DNA of 64,000 nt from an uncultured Ruminococcus sp. (GCA_902798365.1 CADBWP010000020.1:1-64000), one strand, 5' to 3'. Shown: positions 1 through 9,378, numbered from the stretch's first letter. A program made the numbers and translations. The notes: generated by a model not told the origin, from the letters alone.

Positions 1-59
1 CCCTCAGGTTTACTGCGCATTGTTGCAAGCGTAACATTCAATAATTCATTCAAGACTAA

Positions 60-99
60 AGGCTGCCGCAAAATCTTTCAATTTGCGACAGCCTCTTTT
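60..99 (+). terminator. Hairpin terminator of the GCTGCCGCA family
   Basis: GGCTGCCGCAAA at 61-72 pairs with TTTGCGACAGCC at 82-93 (one C-A mismatch) and is followed by CTTTT. It probably ends a gene left of the window. The same stem recurs near 41381 and 43022. Nothing else is recognisable in 1-214. Confidence 0.55.
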
Positions 100-214
100 A
101 AACTATTTTCCATATACGCCGTTATCCGAACGGTCAAAAAAGACTTCCGTTTTATCCGGTTCGTCATATCATGTAATGTAGGAATATATTATTTAAATGA
201 CGAAAGGTGAAGCT

Positions 215-430
215 ATGGATAATTTAATTGTATTTGATTCTATGACAGAGGCTCTCAGGGCGCGCGATCTTCTGCGCGGCAGGGGCATATCCTCACGGCT
301 GGTGCGTACTCCGGCAAAGCTGCGGCACGGCTCCTGCGGCTACAGTCTTGCCGTAAAGGGCGACTACGCACGTGCGTGGGAATTTCTGAGAAAAAACGGG
401 GCGTCCCTGTCGGACGTGAACGAGCCATGA
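215..430 (+). CDS. DUF3343 putative Se/S carrier-like protein
   Basis: A 71-residue protein of the DUF3343 family (putative selenium/sulfur carriers, often next to cysteine desulfurases). It begins MDNLIVFDSM, has the usual pattern of an N-terminal strand followed by the 'ALRARDLL' helix, and keeps a single cysteine in the loop 'RHGSCGYSL', the candidate S/Se-carrying residue. I chose ATG 215 over the upstream ATG 197 because AAAGGTG lies about six bases before 215, and family members normally start this way. Its stop overlaps the start of the cysteine desulfurase gene (ATGA), so the two are translationally coupled. Family assignment is fairly secure. The carrier role is inferred from context. 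Confidence 0.75.
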   Translation: MDNLIVFDSMTEALRARDLLRGRGISSRLVRTPAKLRHGSCGYSLAVKGDYARAWEFLRKNGASLSDVNEP

Positions 431-1599
431 TATATTTTGACAACGGCGCAACCACCTTTCCAAAGCCACGGGCGGTCGTGCGCGCCGCAGACAGCGCACT
501 CACAAGCTTTGGCGCTAACCCCGGGCGCGGCGGTCACAAAATGGCGCTCAGGGCGTCCTCCGCGGTTTTTGAGTGCCGCAAAAACGCCGCGCGGCTGTTC
601 GGGCTCGACAAGCCCGAGAGCATAATATTCATGCCCAACTGCACCGCCGCGCTCAACACCGTAATAAAGGGCGTGCTGAAAAGCGGCGATCACGCGGTCA
701 TCTCTTCTCTTGAACACAACGCCGTGGCTCGCCCCGTTGAATATATGCGCTCGCAGGGAGTAAGCTGCTCCGTTGCCGATTTTGTATATGGCGACGACGA
801 AGCCACCGTTGATAATTTTCGCAGGGCGTTCCGTTCAAACACGCGGCTTGTTGTGTGCACACACGCCTCAAACGTGTTCGGCGTAAGGCTTCCGGCAGAA
901 AAAATAGCCGCGCTGTGCAGGCTGTACAACATTCTGTTCTGCGTCGATGCGGCTCAGACAGCGGGCTTGGTTCCCGTTAACATGGCGGCGGACGGCATAG
1001 ACTTCCTCTGCGCGGCGGGGCACAAGGGTCTGTACGGCCCCATGGGCACAGGTATTCTGGCAATAAACAGCCCGGTTTTGCCGCGTGAGCTTACCCAGGG
1101 CGGCACGGGCAGCGCCTCGGCAAGCCTTGAACAGCCCTCTTTGCTGCCCGACAGATACGAAAGCGGCACGCCCAACCTCAGCGGCATAGCAGGGCTCAAC
1201 GAGGGCATTAAATTTGTGGTGAGCAGGGGAGAGGAACGGCTGTTGCAGCGCGAGATCGCTCTTGCGCAAAAAATGTACGACGGTCTTTCGCAGATAAACG
1301 GCGTGTGCCTATACACCGAACGCCCGGCTCAAAAGACCCACGTGCCCGTTGTCTCTTTCAATATCGGTGAACACGACAGCGAGGAGGTCGCCGCTCTGCT
1401 TGACGAACGCTTCAACATCGCCGTAAGGGCAGGGCTTCATTGCGCACCCATGGCACACGGCTTCTTCGGCACCCGTGAGCAGGGAACCGTCCGCGCGGTG
1501 ATATCGGCCTTCAACACCGTCGGCGAGGTCGATTGTTTTGTGAAAAGCGTGAATAAAATTACAAAACTTCTCAACAAAAAGGTTGCAATCCACACGTAA
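427..1599 (+). CDS. Cysteine desulfurase family protein (class V aminotransferase, PLP)
   Basis: About 390 residues starting MIYFDNGATTFPKP, the hallmark opening of class V aminotransferase/NifS-SufS-like enzymes. The PLP lysine lies in 'AAGHKGLYGP' and a candidate catalytic cysteine in 'RAGLHCAP'. Such enzymes remove sulfur (or selenium) from cysteine (or selenocysteine) as an enzyme-bound persulfide. The start at 427 is chosen because it overlaps the stop of the DUF3343 gene by ATGA; the reading frame is open further upstream but that part overlaps the DUF3343 gene. The pairing suggests that DUF3343 receives the sulfur/selenium. No SelD, SelU or IscU is in the window, so the acceptor pathway is unresolved. 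Confidence 0.88.
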   Translation: MIYFDNGATTFPKPRAVVRAADSALTSFGANPGRGGHKMALRASSAVFECRKNAARLFGLDKPESIIFMPNCTAALNTVIKGVLKSGDHAVISSLEHNAVARPVEYMRSQGVSCSVADFVYGDDEATVDNFRRAFRSNTRLVVCTHASNVFGVRLPAEKIAALCRLYNILFCVDAAQTAGLVPVNMAADGIDFLCAAGHKGLYGPMGTGILAINSPVLPRELTQGGTGSASASLEQPSLLPDRYESGTPNLSGIAGLNEGIKFVVSRGEERLLQREIALAQKMYDGLSQINGVCLYTERPAQKTHVPVVSFNIGEHDSEEVAALLDERFNIAVRAGLHCAPMAHGFFGTREQGTVRAVISAFNTVGEVDCFVKSVNKITKLLNKKVAIHT

Positions 1600-1647
1600 A
1601 ATGTGTTAAAATAAAAATGTATAAAAATTCGGGAAGGGAGGAAGCGT

Positions 1648-2511
1648 ATGGATCTTTTGAACAATCTTCTTTCGATACTCAAAACCATTCAGTTCCGCGA
1701 CGTTATAGACATCCTTGCAATCGCGCTCATTATCTTCGGGCTGTTCCGTCTTATCCGCGAAACACGCGCTGTCCAGCTCTTAAAGGGCTTGCTGCTGCTT
1801 TTGCTTGTCTATATCCTCTCCTCCATTTTCGATCTTGTAATGCTTTCCACCCTGCTCAGGGCGTTCTTCGAGGCTTCGGTTGTCATCATCGTGGTCATCT
1901 TCCAGCCCGAGATACGCAAGGCGCTGGAGCAGGTGGGCAGAAACAAAAACTGGTCAAAGTATATCCGCATTTTCTCGCGCTACGGCAAAAGCGACGACTG
2001 GGAAAAGGCTGTCGAAAAGTCCATCATCGACGCCGCCGACACCTCTGTGCTGTTTTCCCGCTCGCGCACGGGCGCTCTGCTGGTGTTTGAGCGCGAGACC
2101 ATGCTTTCCGACATCGCCGCAACGGGCACCATTGTTGACGCCACCACCTCGGTTGCGCTGTTCGGCAACATCTTCTTCAACAAGGCTCCGCTGCACGACG
2201 GCGCCAGCATAATCCGCGACGGCAAGCTGTTCGCCGCGGGCTGCATCCTTCCTCTTACCGACAACAAAAACGTTGATATAAACCTCGGCACACGCCACAG
2301 AGCCGCCCTTGGCATAAGCGAGCAGAGCGACGCGGTGGTGCTTGTGGTAAGCGAAGAGACGGGCGTCATCTCGCTTGCCATAGAGGGTCAGCTTTACCGC
2401 GACTTTACCCGCGACAAGCTTGTAAAGCGCCTTAAGGAGCTCTTGCTCGACGAATTTGACGAGGACGAAGGCAGAAACCGCAGGTTTGGCAGAGGGAGGA
2501 AGAAGCAATGA
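1648..2511 (+). CDS. cdaA: Diadenylate cyclase CdaA
   Basis: 287 residues: about three membrane helices in the first 100 residues, then a DisA_N (DAC) domain. The DAC signatures are visible: 'DGA' at about residues 184-186 and 'TRHRAALG' from about 215 (the RHR motif). It makes c-di-AMP from two ATP at the membrane. The start has a good ribosome site (GGGAGG). The next gene, the YbbR-domain regulator CdaR, overlaps its stop by ATGA, the canonical cdaA-cdaR order in Firmicutes, although glmM is not next. Length and domain order are normal for CdaA. Confidence 0.95.
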   Translation: MDLLNNLLSILKTIQFRDVIDILAIALIIFGLFRLIRETRAVQLLKGLLLLLLVYILSSIFDLVMLSTLLRAFFEASVVIIVVIFQPEIRKALEQVGRNKNWSKYIRIFSRYGKSDDWEKAVEKSIIDAADTSVLFSRSRTGALLVFERETMLSDIAATGTIVDATTSVALFGNIFFNKAPLHDGASIIRDGKLFAAGCILPLTDNKNVDINLGTRHRAALGISEQSDAVVLVVSEETGVISLAIEGQLYRDFTRDKLVKRLKELLLDEFDEDEGRNRRFGRGRKKQ

Positions 2512-3764
2512 AAAAGAACTCCCTGTTTCAAAGACTGCTGCAGCACAATCAGATCCTTTTCATCCTGTCTGTCGTAATATCGGTCGTTATCTGGATATAT
2601 ATGAGCTCCACCTCCTCCACCAACGACACCACGGTCACGATAGGCGACATTCCCATTCAGGTCGAGCTGTCCGATGAGGCGAGAGAAATGGGGCTGCAGG
2701 TGTTTCAGGCTGCCGAGCCCAGGGCGTCGGTCACCGTTTCGGGCAACCGCACCATTCTGGGCATGGTCAACGAAAACGACTTTACCGTTACCGCGGCGGC
2801 AAGCTCCATCAACGCCACAGGCAACTACACCCTGCCCGTGTCGGCAACAAAAAAGGCTTCCTCGGGCAATTTTCAGATAACCAACCTTACGCCGTCAACC
2901 ATAAACGTTACGGCGGACTATTTCAGAGAAAGCGAGTTTACCGTTCAGGACGGCATAATCTACTACGTCAAGGACGGTTACTACGGCTCCGTGTCGCTCG
3001 CCTACAACACTATCAAGATCTCGGGTCCAAAAACCGAGGTTCTCAAAATAAAAAAGGTAGTGGCAAAGTCAAATATTTCCGAGCCGCTTACCCAGACCCG
3101 CGAGGTTGACGCCGACATCGTTCTGCTTGACGAAAACGACAACGATATTTCGCCAAAGCTGCTCGAGATGAGCTTTGACACCGTCAAGGCGACCATAACG
3201 GTGCTGCCCGAAAAGACCGTGCCCGTTACGCCCGTGTTCGTCAACAAGCCCGAGGGTCTGCAAATAACCGACGACATGATAAAAACCGAGCCCTCCGAGA
3301 TACTGATTGCAGGTCCCGAGAGCACGCTTAAAAACATCACCAAGGTCGAGCTTGAGCCGATAGACTTCTCTACCCTGCGCAACGAGAAGATCGACTTTGA
3401 CGACCTGGGCATCGTCATTCCCGAGGATTGCCGCAGCATAGGCAACTACACCTCGGCAAAGGTCAGCCTTGACCTTAGCAGCCTTGCCGGCAAGACCATC
3501 ACCGTTGACAAGTTCTCGGTAGAGGGACTGTCCGACGGCTATAAGTCCGAGGTCACCTCAAAAAGCATAAGCGTCACCGTCATAGGTCCCAAGGAGGACG
3601 TTGAAAAGCTGACCGCGGCGCAGGTGACCGCCGTAATAGACGTCTCTGACTATCAGGGCAAAACAGGCTCGGTGGAAATGCCCGTCCGCTTCCGCTTCAG
3701 CACAACGTCAAAGTGCTGGGCATACGGCAGCTACCAGGCAAACGTAACCATTACCGCAAAATAA
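2508..3764 (+). CDS. cdaR: YbbR-domain protein CdaR, regulator of CdaA
   Basis: 418 residues with one N-terminal membrane anchor (about residues 17-34, 'FILSVVISVVIWIYM') followed by extracellular repeats of the YbbR type; the phrases 'VSGNRTILG', 'ISGPKTEVL', 'IAGPESTLK' and 'VIGPKEDVE' mark four repeats. In Bacilli CdaR binds and modulates CdaA. Translational coupling to cdaA (overlap 2508-2511) supports the same role here. The reading frame ends just before two tandem hairpin repeats that probably act as terminators. Confidence 0.9.
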   Translation: MKKNSLFQRLLQHNQILFILSVVISVVIWIYMSSTSSTNDTTVTIGDIPIQVELSDEAREMGLQVFQAAEPRASVTVSGNRTILGMVNENDFTVTAAASSINATGNYTLPVSATKKASSGNFQITNLTPSTINVTADYFRESEFTVQDGIIYYVKDGYYGSVSLAYNTIKISGPKTEVLKIKKVVAKSNISEPLTQTREVDADIVLLDENDNDISPKLLEMSFDTVKATITVLPEKTVPVTPVFVNKPEGLQITDDMIKTEPSEILIAGPESTLKNITKVELEPIDFSTLRNEKIDFDDLGIVIPEDCRSIGNYTSAKVSLDLSSLAGKTITVDKFSVEGLSDGYKSEVTSKSISVTVIGPKEDVEKLTAAQVTAVIDVSDYQGKTGSVEMPVRFRFSTTSKCWAYGSYQANVTITAK

Positions 3765-3773
3765 TTTTTTCAG

Positions 3774-3935
3774 GTCGGGAAGATAAGTTCGCTTGTGCGA
3801 GGGCTTATGTTCCCGATTGTTGTTTTGAGTTAAGAGCTTAAAGTTGAGCATTACGTCGGGAAGATAAGTCTGCTTACGCGAGGGCTTGTGTTCCCGACTG
3901 TTGTTTTGGGTTGATAGCTTGAAGTTGAGCTTTAG
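3774..3935 (+). repeat. Two tandem copies of the GTCGGGAA hairpin repeat
   Basis: Two copies of an 81-base unit start at 3774 and 3855. Each opens with GTCGGGAAGATAAG, has a small inner hairpin (for example CGC-TTGT-GCG), closes with CTTATGTTCCCGAT or CTTGTGTTCCCGAC, and is followed by TGTTGTTTTG and a shared spacer. Each folds into a long hairpin with a T-rich 3' side, placed right after cdaR, and probably serves as a terminator. The second copy runs into the rodA stop codon at 3936. Confidence 0.75.
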
Positions 3936-5105
3936 CTACATTCTGAACCTGCTTCTGCTTTCGCGCCTTATTTTCGCCTTGTCCATGTCGTCCATATTGT
4001 GGCTGCGCACGCTCAGCACAAGACCTATGCAAACGAGCGTCGCCAGCGCCGAGGTTCCTCCCGAGCTGAACAGGGGCAGGGTTATGCCGATAACGGGCAG
4101 AAAACCCAGCACCATGCCTATGTTTATCACCGTCTGCGAGGCTATGGCGGCAAACACGCCGGCGCACAGAAATCTGCCCTCGTTTTCGGTAGCCCTCGAT
4201 GCGTTCATAATGACCTTTATAACTATGCCGGTAAGAATGGCGATAAGCAGAACGCAGCCGATAAAGCCCAGCTCCTCGCCGGCTACGGTCATAATAAAAT
4301 CGTTTTCCTGCTCGGGCACAATGCCGTACTCAACGCGCTGCCCGTTGTACAGTCCGCTGCCGCTCAGTCCGCCGCCCGCTATCGAAACCTTGCCCTGATA
4401 CTGCTGCCAGCCGTAGTTGGTCATGGCGTTGCCGTCAAGGTCGAACAGCGCCAAAAAGCGGTTGCGGTGCTCGTCGTTCAAAAAGAAATTCCATATGATC
4501 GGTATTCCGGCAATAAGAAGTCCTGCCAAAATCAAAAAATACCGCAGCTGAACGCCTGCAATAAACGACATTATCAAAAACATCAGCGCAAATATCAGCA
4601 CCGTGCCGTCGTCGCCCTGCAAATGTATTATAACCATGGGGATAAGCGCGTGGATAACGAGCGTTATAACGCCCGGCAGGCTGTGCAGCGCGTCCTTTTC
4701 GCACAGGTACGACAGGTGCTTTGAAAACGTGATGATGAAGCATATTTTGATAAACTCGGACGGCTGAAAGGTAAAGCCTCCGGGCAGTTCCAGCCATGCG
4801 GTGTCGTCGGTGCCCGACACGCGTATGCCGAACAGGAACACCAGGATCGACAGCACCAGCCCCAATATAGCGGCAAGGTACCACCGCCGTATCAAAAACC
4901 TGTAGTCTGCCACCGAGATAAGCAGCATCGCCGCCAGACCTATAGCCACCGCGGCAAGCTGCGACCGCAGATAGTTGTATTCGCCTGCGCGCTGCATACT
5001 CGATATAAGCAGCAGGCTGTACGCCACCGCCGCTATGGTCAGCAGCCATAAAACAACGTCCGTTTTTCTGAAAAAATCGGAAACGGACTGTGAAAACTTG
5101 TTCAA
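3936..5105 (-). CDS. rodA: Rod-shape SEDS peptidoglycan polymerase RodA
   Basis: 389 residues, about ten membrane helices, SEDS family (FtsW/RodA/SpoVE). Recognisable family segments are 'QPSEFIKI', 'LQGDDGT', 'NDEHRNRFLAL', 'EQENDFIMTVAGEELGF' and the C-terminal 'LFSSGGTSAL'. These enzymes polymerise lipid II glycan strands with a class B PBP. The RodA rather than FtsW call rests on 'FLPVIGITLPLFSSGGT' and a solitary location without mur genes, so SpoVE-like function is not excluded. The start is a TTG (5105) with AAGAGGT upstream. It is convergent with cdaR, the two separated by the tandem hairpins. Confidence 0.88.
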   Translation of the reverse strand: MNKFSQSVSDFFRKTDVVLWLLTIAAVAYSLLLISSMQRAGEYNYLRSQLAAVAIGLAAMLLISVADYRFLIRRWYLAAILGLVLSILVFLFGIRVSGTDDTAWLELPGGFTFQPSEFIKICFIITFSKHLSYLCEKDALHSLPGVITLVIHALIPMVIIHLQGDDGTVLIFALMFLIMSFIAGVQLRYFLILAGLLIAGIPIIWNFFLNDEHRNRFLALFDLDGNAMTNYGWQQYQGKVSIAGGGLSGSGLYNGQRVEYGIVPEQENDFIMTVAGEELGFIGCVLLIAILTGIVIKVIMNASRATENEGRFLCAGVFAAIASQTVINIGMVLGFLPVIGITLPLFSSGGTSALATLVCIGLVLSVRSHNMDDMDKAKIRRESRSRFRM

Positions 5106-5213
5106 ACCAAAAACCTCTTGTAAATATATTATCGGTCATCATTTTTATTATAGTAAATTCTGCGCACAATATCAAGCTATTTTTCAAATTAGAATAATAC
5201 TACCGCCTTGATT

Positions 5214-5222
5214 TGCTATAAT
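5214..5222 (+). promoter_or_regulatory. Extended -10 promoter for fhs
   Basis: TGCTATAAT is a perfect extended -10 element about 34 bases upstream of the fhs start. There is no convincing -35 hexamer at 17 bases, which is acceptable for extended -10 promoters. Confidence 0.5.
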
Positions 5223-5255
5223 AGTATGAAACAAAAACCAACGGAGGTGCTCACA

Positions 5256-6923
5256 ATGTTATCCGACATTGAAATAGCTCAGCAGGCAAGTCTGCTTCCA
5301 ATAAAGGACGTTGCCGCTCAGCTCGGCATAAAAGAGGACGAGCTCGAGTTTTACGGCAAATACAAGGCAAAGCTTTCGGACGAGCTTGCGGACAGGCTCT
5401 CAGACAACCCCGACGGCAAGCTGATCCTTGTTACCGCCATCAACCCCACTCCCGCAGGCGAGGGCAAAACCACCACCACGGCGGGCTTGGGTCAGGCTAT
5501 GGCAAAAATAGGCAAAAAGGCTGTCATAGCTCTTCGCGAGCCCTCGCTCGGCCCCGTTTTCGGCATTAAGGGCGGCGCCGCGGGCGGCGGATATGCCCAG
5601 GTGCTCCCCATGGAGGACATCAACCTTCACTTTACCGGCGACATGCACGCTATAACGTCGGCAAACAACCTGTGCTGCGCAATGCTCGACAACCACATCC
5701 AGCAGGGCAACGCGCTGGGCATAGACCCGCGCAGGATACTCTTCAAGCGCTGCCTCGACATGAACGATCGCGCTCTCAGAAATATCATCGTCGGCTTGGG
5801 CGGCAAGGTGAACGGTGTTCCGCGCGAGGATCACTTTATAATCACCGTTGCCTCCGAGGTAATGGCTATCCTCTGCCTCGCCTCCGACATCGACGACCTC
5901 AAGCGCAGACTGGGCAATATCCTTATCGCTTACAGCTATTCGGGCGAGCCGATATATGCAAGAGACATAAAGGCGGAAGGCGCAATGACCGCTCTGCTTA
6001 AGGACGCCATAAAGCCCAATTTGGTGCAGACTCTCGAGGGCACCCCCGCGATAATGCACGGCGGCCCCTTTGCAAACATCGCCCACGGCTGCAACAGCGT
6101 TCGCGCAACCAAGCTCGCGCTTAAGCTTGCGGATTACTGCATTACCGAGGCGGGCTTCGGCTCCGACTTGGGCGCCGAAAAATTTCTCGACATCAAGTGC
6201 CGCTTTGCCGGTCTGAAGCCCTCGGCGATAGTGCTTGTGGCAACCTGCCGTGCGCTCAAATACAACGGCGGTGTGCCGAAGGCTGAGGTTTCAAACGAAA
6301 ACCTCGACGCTCTCAAAAAAGGCATCGTGAACCTCGGCGTTCATATCGAAAACATGCGCAAATACAACGTTCCCGTGGTGGTGGCGATCAACCGCTTCGG
6401 CACCGACACCGCAGAGGAGCTTAAATACATCGAGGATTACTGCATTGAAAAGGGCGCCGACTTTGCGCTTTCCGAGGTGTTCGGAAAGGGCGGCGACGGA
6501 GGCGTTGAGCTGGCAAATAAGGTTGTGGAGGCTTGCGAAAAGCCGTCTGACTTTGCACCCCTTTACAGCAGCGACCTCACGGTAAAAGAGAAGATAGAGG
6601 CTATAGCCACGGGCATTTACGGCGCGGTAGGAGTTAATTATACACCCCCTGCCGAAAAGGCGATCGCTGAGGTGCAGAAGCTCGGCGCCGACAAGCTGCC
6701 CGTATGCATCGCCAAGACCCAGTACTCGCTTTCCGACGACCCCACTCTGCTGGGCGCACCCAAGGATTTTAAAATCACGGTCAGAAACGTCTCGCTGTCA
6801 AACGGCGCAGGCTTTACCGTGGTATATACGGGCGACATTATGACAATGCCGGGACTGCCCAAGGAGCCTGCCGCGCACAAGATCGACGTTGACTCCGACG
6901 GCAAGATTTCGGGTCTGTTCTGA
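5256..6923 (+). CDS. fhs: Formate-tetrahydrofolate ligase
   Basis: 555 residues, the usual length of the family. It joins formate to tetrahydrofolate with ATP to give 10-formyl-THF, feeding one-carbon metabolism or the methyl branch of acetogenesis. The P-loop '[15 protein letters not shown]' at about residues 67-81 and family phrases such as '[19 protein letters not shown]' and '[12 protein letters not shown]' are clear. The start at 5256 follows GGAGGTG with correct spacing; an upstream in-frame ATG at 5226 and the further upstream opening lack a ribosome site. Its stop overlaps the tsaE start by one base. No other Wood-Ljungdahl genes are present here. Confidence 0.96.
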   Translation: MLSDIEIAQQASLLPIKDVAAQLGIKEDELEFYGKYKAKLSDELADRLSDNPDGKLILVTAINPTPAGEGKTTTTAGLGQAMAKIGKKAVIALREPSLGPVFGIKGGAAGGGYAQVLPMEDINLHFTGDMHAITSANNLCCAMLDNHIQQGNALGIDPRRILFKRCLDMNDRALRNIIVGLGGKVNGVPREDHFIITVASEVMAILCLASDIDDLKRRLGNILIAYSYSGEPIYARDIKAEGAMTALLKDAIKPNLVQTLEGTPAIMHGGPFANIAHGCNSVRATKLALKLADYCITEAGFGSDLGAEKFLDIKCRFAGLKPSAIVLVATCRALKYNGGVPKAEVSNENLDALKKGIVNLGVHIENMRKYNVPVVVAINRFGTDTAEELKYIEDYCIEKGADFALSEVFGKGGDGGVELANKVVEACEKPSDFAPLYSSDLTVKEKIEAIATGIYGAVGVNYTPPAEKAIAEVQKLGADKLPVCIAKTQYSLSDDPTLLGAPKDFKITVRNVSLSNGAGFTVVYTGDIMTMPGLPKEPAAHKIDVDSDGKISGLF

Positions 6924-7360
6924 TGATCAGGATCGTTTCCGACAGCCCGGCGCACACCGAAAAAATAGGCGAGAGGCTTGCCGCAACGCTTTGCGGAACA
7001 GAGGTGATAGCCCTGTTCGGCGGTCTGGGAATGGGCAAAACCGCCTTCACCCGAGGACTTTCAAGAGGCTTGGGCGTAACAGAGGGCGTGTCGAGCCCCA
7101 CATTTGCCCTTGTAAACGAATACGGCGGCAAATTCAAAATATATCATTTTGACATGTACCGCGTGCAAAGCTGGGACGACCTGTACTCCACGGGCTTTTT
7201 CGATTACCTCGAAAACGGCGTGCTCGTCATCGAGTGGAGCGAAAACATAGAGGGCGCCCTGCCTGCCGACGCGATAAAAATTTCCATCTCGCGCGGCGAG
7301 GGCGACAACCAACGAATCTTTGAGATAGAGGGTGCACAACTTGACGATACTGGCGCTTGA
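6923..7360 (+). CDS. tsaE: tRNA t6A biosynthesis ATPase TsaE
   Basis: 145 residues with a Walker A 'GGLGMGKTAFTRGL' at about residues 33-46, the conserved 'SPTFALVNEY' switch segment and 'HFDMYRV'. TsaE drives turnover of the TsaB-TsaD complex that installs threonylcarbamoyl on A37 of ANN-decoding tRNAs. Its start overlaps the fhs stop by one base and its end overlaps the tsaB start, an operon arrangement typical of tsaE-tsaB in Firmicutes. Confidence 0.93.
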   Translation: MIRIVSDSPAHTEKIGERLAATLCGTEVIALFGGLGMGKTAFTRGLSRGLGVTEGVSSPTFALVNEYGGKFKIYHFDMYRVQSWDDLYSTGFFDYLENGVLVIEWSENIEGALPADAIKISISRGEGDNQRIFEIEGAQLDDTGA

Positions 7361-8048
7361 TACCTCGGCAAAGGCGGCTTCGGTCTGCCTCGCCTGCGAG
7401 GATAAGATAATCGGCGAGTTTTTCATAAACACGGCGCTCACCCACAGCCAGACGCTTATACCTATGGCGGAGCAGCTCTGCCAAAACACGGGCGTAAGTC
7501 TTGACGCGATAGACGCTGTCGCGGTCAATGCGGGTCCGGGCTCCTTTACGGGAGTTCGCATAGGCGTTGCCGCCGCAAAGGGGCTTGCCTTTGCGCATGA
7601 CCTGCCCTGCGTTTCGGTTTCAACGCTCGAAAGCATGGCGTACAACATGACCGGCTCAAGCGGCATTGTGTGCGCCGTTATGGACGCGCGCTGCTCTCAG
7701 GTGTATAACGCGCTGTTCCGCGTTGGCGGAGGAAAGCCCGAAAGACTGTGCGATGACAGGGCGCTGTCGCTTGAGGATCTCCGACTTGACCTGAAAAGGT
7801 ATCCGGAGCCTGTCACCCTTGTGGGCGACGGCGCGGAAATAACCGCCGAATTTCTTGCGGACAAGCTTGACAACGTGAGCCTTGCTCCCGTAAACAGAAG
7901 AACGCAAACGGCATCCTCAGTAGCCTGTGCGGCTTTTGAGCGGCTTTTAAACAACGACACACTCTCTGCCGACATGCTCATGCCCGTGTATCTCAGGCTG
8001 CCTCAGGCGCAAAGAGAGCTGAATAAAAAGGCGCAGGCGGGTAAATGA
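7341..8048 (+). CDS. tsaB: tRNA t6A biosynthesis protein TsaB
   Basis: About 235 residues of the TsaB family (inactive ASKHA-fold partner of TsaD). It opens (L)TILALDTSAKAASV, carries the conserved 'GPGSFTGVRIGVAAAKGLA' segment at about residues 68-86, and has the usual length. I prefer the TTG start at 7341 because GAGG at 7328-7331 is nine bases upstream and TsaB proteins normally begin this close to 'ILA.DTS'; the GTG at 7332 is an in-frame alternative with no ribosome site. TsaD is not in the window. Confidence 0.92.
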   Translation: MTILALDTSAKAASVCLACEDKIIGEFFINTALTHSQTLIPMAEQLCQNTGVSLDAIDAVAVNAGPGSFTGVRIGVAAAKGLAFAHDLPCVSVSTLESMAYNMTGSSGIVCAVMDARCSQVYNALFRVGGGKPERLCDDRALSLEDLRLDLKRYPEPVTLVGDGAEITAEFLADKLDNVSLAPVNRRTQTASSVACAAFERLLNNDTLSADMLMPVYLRLPQAQRELNKKAQAGK

Positions 8049-8094
8049 CCTGTCGCGCCTGCGATAAACTATAAAACATAACGGGGTGTAAACA

Positions 8095-8550
8095 ATGATA
8101 GCACTTGGCTGCGACCACGGCGGATTCAACCTTATCACCGCCATCAAAAAATATCTTGACGAAAAAAACATACCTTACAAGGAGTTCGGCACGTTCAGCG
8201 ACGAAAGCGTTGACTATCCGATCTATGCCTACAAGGTGGCAAAAGCGGTAGCCGGCGGCGAATGTGAGCTGGGCATACTGTGCTGCGGCACCGGCATAGG
8301 CATTTCCATGGCGGCAAACAAGGTTAAGGGCATCCGCGCTGCGGTGGTGAACAACGCCTTCGGCGCCGAGATGACGCGCCGCCACAACCATGCCAACATT
8401 CTTTGCATGGGCGGCAGGGTTATGAGCGAGGAGGACGCGGTAAAATACACCGACATCTTTCTGAACACCCCCGAGGAGGGCGGCCGCCACGACAACCGCG
8501 TCGCCATGGTGACAGCGATTGAAAACGGAACATTTGAGGTTGAAGATTAA
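8095..8550 (+). CDS. rpiB: Ribose-5-phosphate isomerase B
   Basis: 151 residues, full length for RpiB/LacA-B. 'IALGCDHGGF' holds the Asp-His substrate-binding pair, and 'GILCCGTGIGISMAANK' contains the catalytic cysteine (CGTG). It interconverts ribose 5-phosphate and ribulose 5-phosphate in the pentose phosphate pathway. It lies 46 bases after tsaB, so it is likely co-transcribed, and it is followed by a strong hairpin of the GTCGGGAA family. Confidence 0.94.
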   Translation: MIALGCDHGGFNLITAIKKYLDEKNIPYKEFGTFSDESVDYPIYAYKVAKAVAGGECELGILCCGTGIGISMAANKVKGIRAAVVNNAFGAEMTRRHNHANILCMGGRVMSEEDAVKYTDIFLNTPEEGGRHDNRVAMVTAIENGTFEVED

Positions 8551-8570
8551 ACAATTACAGAGCCAAAAAA

Positions 8571-8622
8571 CGGTCGGGAAGACAGGCTTGCTTGGGCAAG
8601 GGCTTGTGTTCCCGACCGTCTT
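8571..8622 (+). terminator. GTCGGGAA-family hairpin after rpiB
   Basis: CGGTCGGGAA at 8571-8580 pairs perfectly with TTCCCGACCG at 8609-8618, with an inner hairpin CTTGC-TTGG-GCAAG, then TCTTTG. Architecture matches the copies after cdaR and those near 14809-15004. Between this and the XRE promoter (about 8620-8900) the DNA is AT-rich and I see no gene. Confidence 0.75.
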
Positions 8623-8906
8623 TGTTGCATCAAAAAAACTGTTGCTTTTGCTGTAATCTTTTTGTAATTTTTGTAGTAATTACCCTGAAAATCGACCGTT
8701 ATCAACAATTCCAACAATCCTTAACATTGAACCGGGTGCTTTTTAACAGTCCCAACGTCTTTCCACAAGGGTAAAAATACTGTAAAATATAACCAATATA
8801 TCCTTAATTAAAATCCTGTCTGCTATACAACACTTATAATAAAACTCTAAAATGTAACTGAATCAGGCAAAAAATTTCATTTTTTTAAATTTATTTACAA
8901 AAACAC

Positions 8907-8935
8907 TTGCTTTTTTTCTTATAAAGTATTATAAT
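8907..8935 (+). promoter_or_regulatory. Sigma-A promoter for the XRE regulator
   Basis: TTGCTT at 8907-8912 and TATAAT at 8930-8935 with a 17-base spacer, about 58 bases upstream of the start codon. Confidence 0.65.
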
Positions 8936-8993
8936 AGTGTCACAATGTTTTTAAAGAATTTTAAAAAAGAATTAAGGATATGGAGAGAGAACA

Positions 8994-9242
8994 ATGAGAT
9001 TACGCAAGCAGGAACTTGGAGACAGGAATCTGGTAGGCAACCGCGTCGAGCTTGTCCGCAAGCAAAAGGGCATGAAGCAAAAGGAATTGCTGGCGCAGCT
9101 GCAGGTCAACGGTGTTGATATGAACGCGTCCGGTCTTTCCAAGCTGGAGGGTCAGATCCGCTTCGTAACCGATGTTGAGCTGGTGGCGCTTGCCGATATC
9201 CTCGAGGTTTCGGTCGATTACCTGCTTGGCAGAGAAAACTGA
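8994..9242 (+). CDS. Small XRE-family helix-turn-helix regulator
   Basis: 82 residues, essentially one HTH_3 domain: 'LVGNRVELVRKQKGMKQKELLAQL' (helices 1-2), 'MNASGLSKLEGQIR' (recognition helix region) and 'VELVALADILEVSVDYLLGREN', the typical end of XRE domains. It has no effector domain. It starts after a ribosome site (GGAGAGAG) and is followed by its own terminator, so it is monocistronic. Its target is unknown; autoregulation is the default expectation. It precedes the large RNA gene but no functional link can be shown. Confidence 0.85.
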   Translation: MRLRKQELGDRNLVGNRVELVRKQKGMKQKELLAQLQVNGVDMNASGLSKLEGQIRFVTDVELVALADILEVSVDYLLGREN

Positions 9243-9258
9243 TTTTTCAAAAAACCGT

Positions 9259-9287
9259 GAGAGCCTTTTTTGGGCTCTCTTTTTTTA
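9259..9287 (+). terminator. Intrinsic terminator of the XRE gene
   Basis: GAGAGCC at 9259-9265 pairs with GGCTCTC at 9273-9279, followed by eight T residues. Confidence 0.8.
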
Positions 9288-9378
9288 TTTGCCGGGTTTC
9301 CGAAAGAGGATAAAACATATACCGACACCCCGCCGGCGTTTATCGGCACTTTTTGCCGTAAAACTTCAATATCGTATA

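Noticed and set aside
5106..5255. Possible riboswitch upstream of fhs
   Set aside because: The predicted leader from the extended -10 promoter is only about 27 bases, too short for an aptamer.
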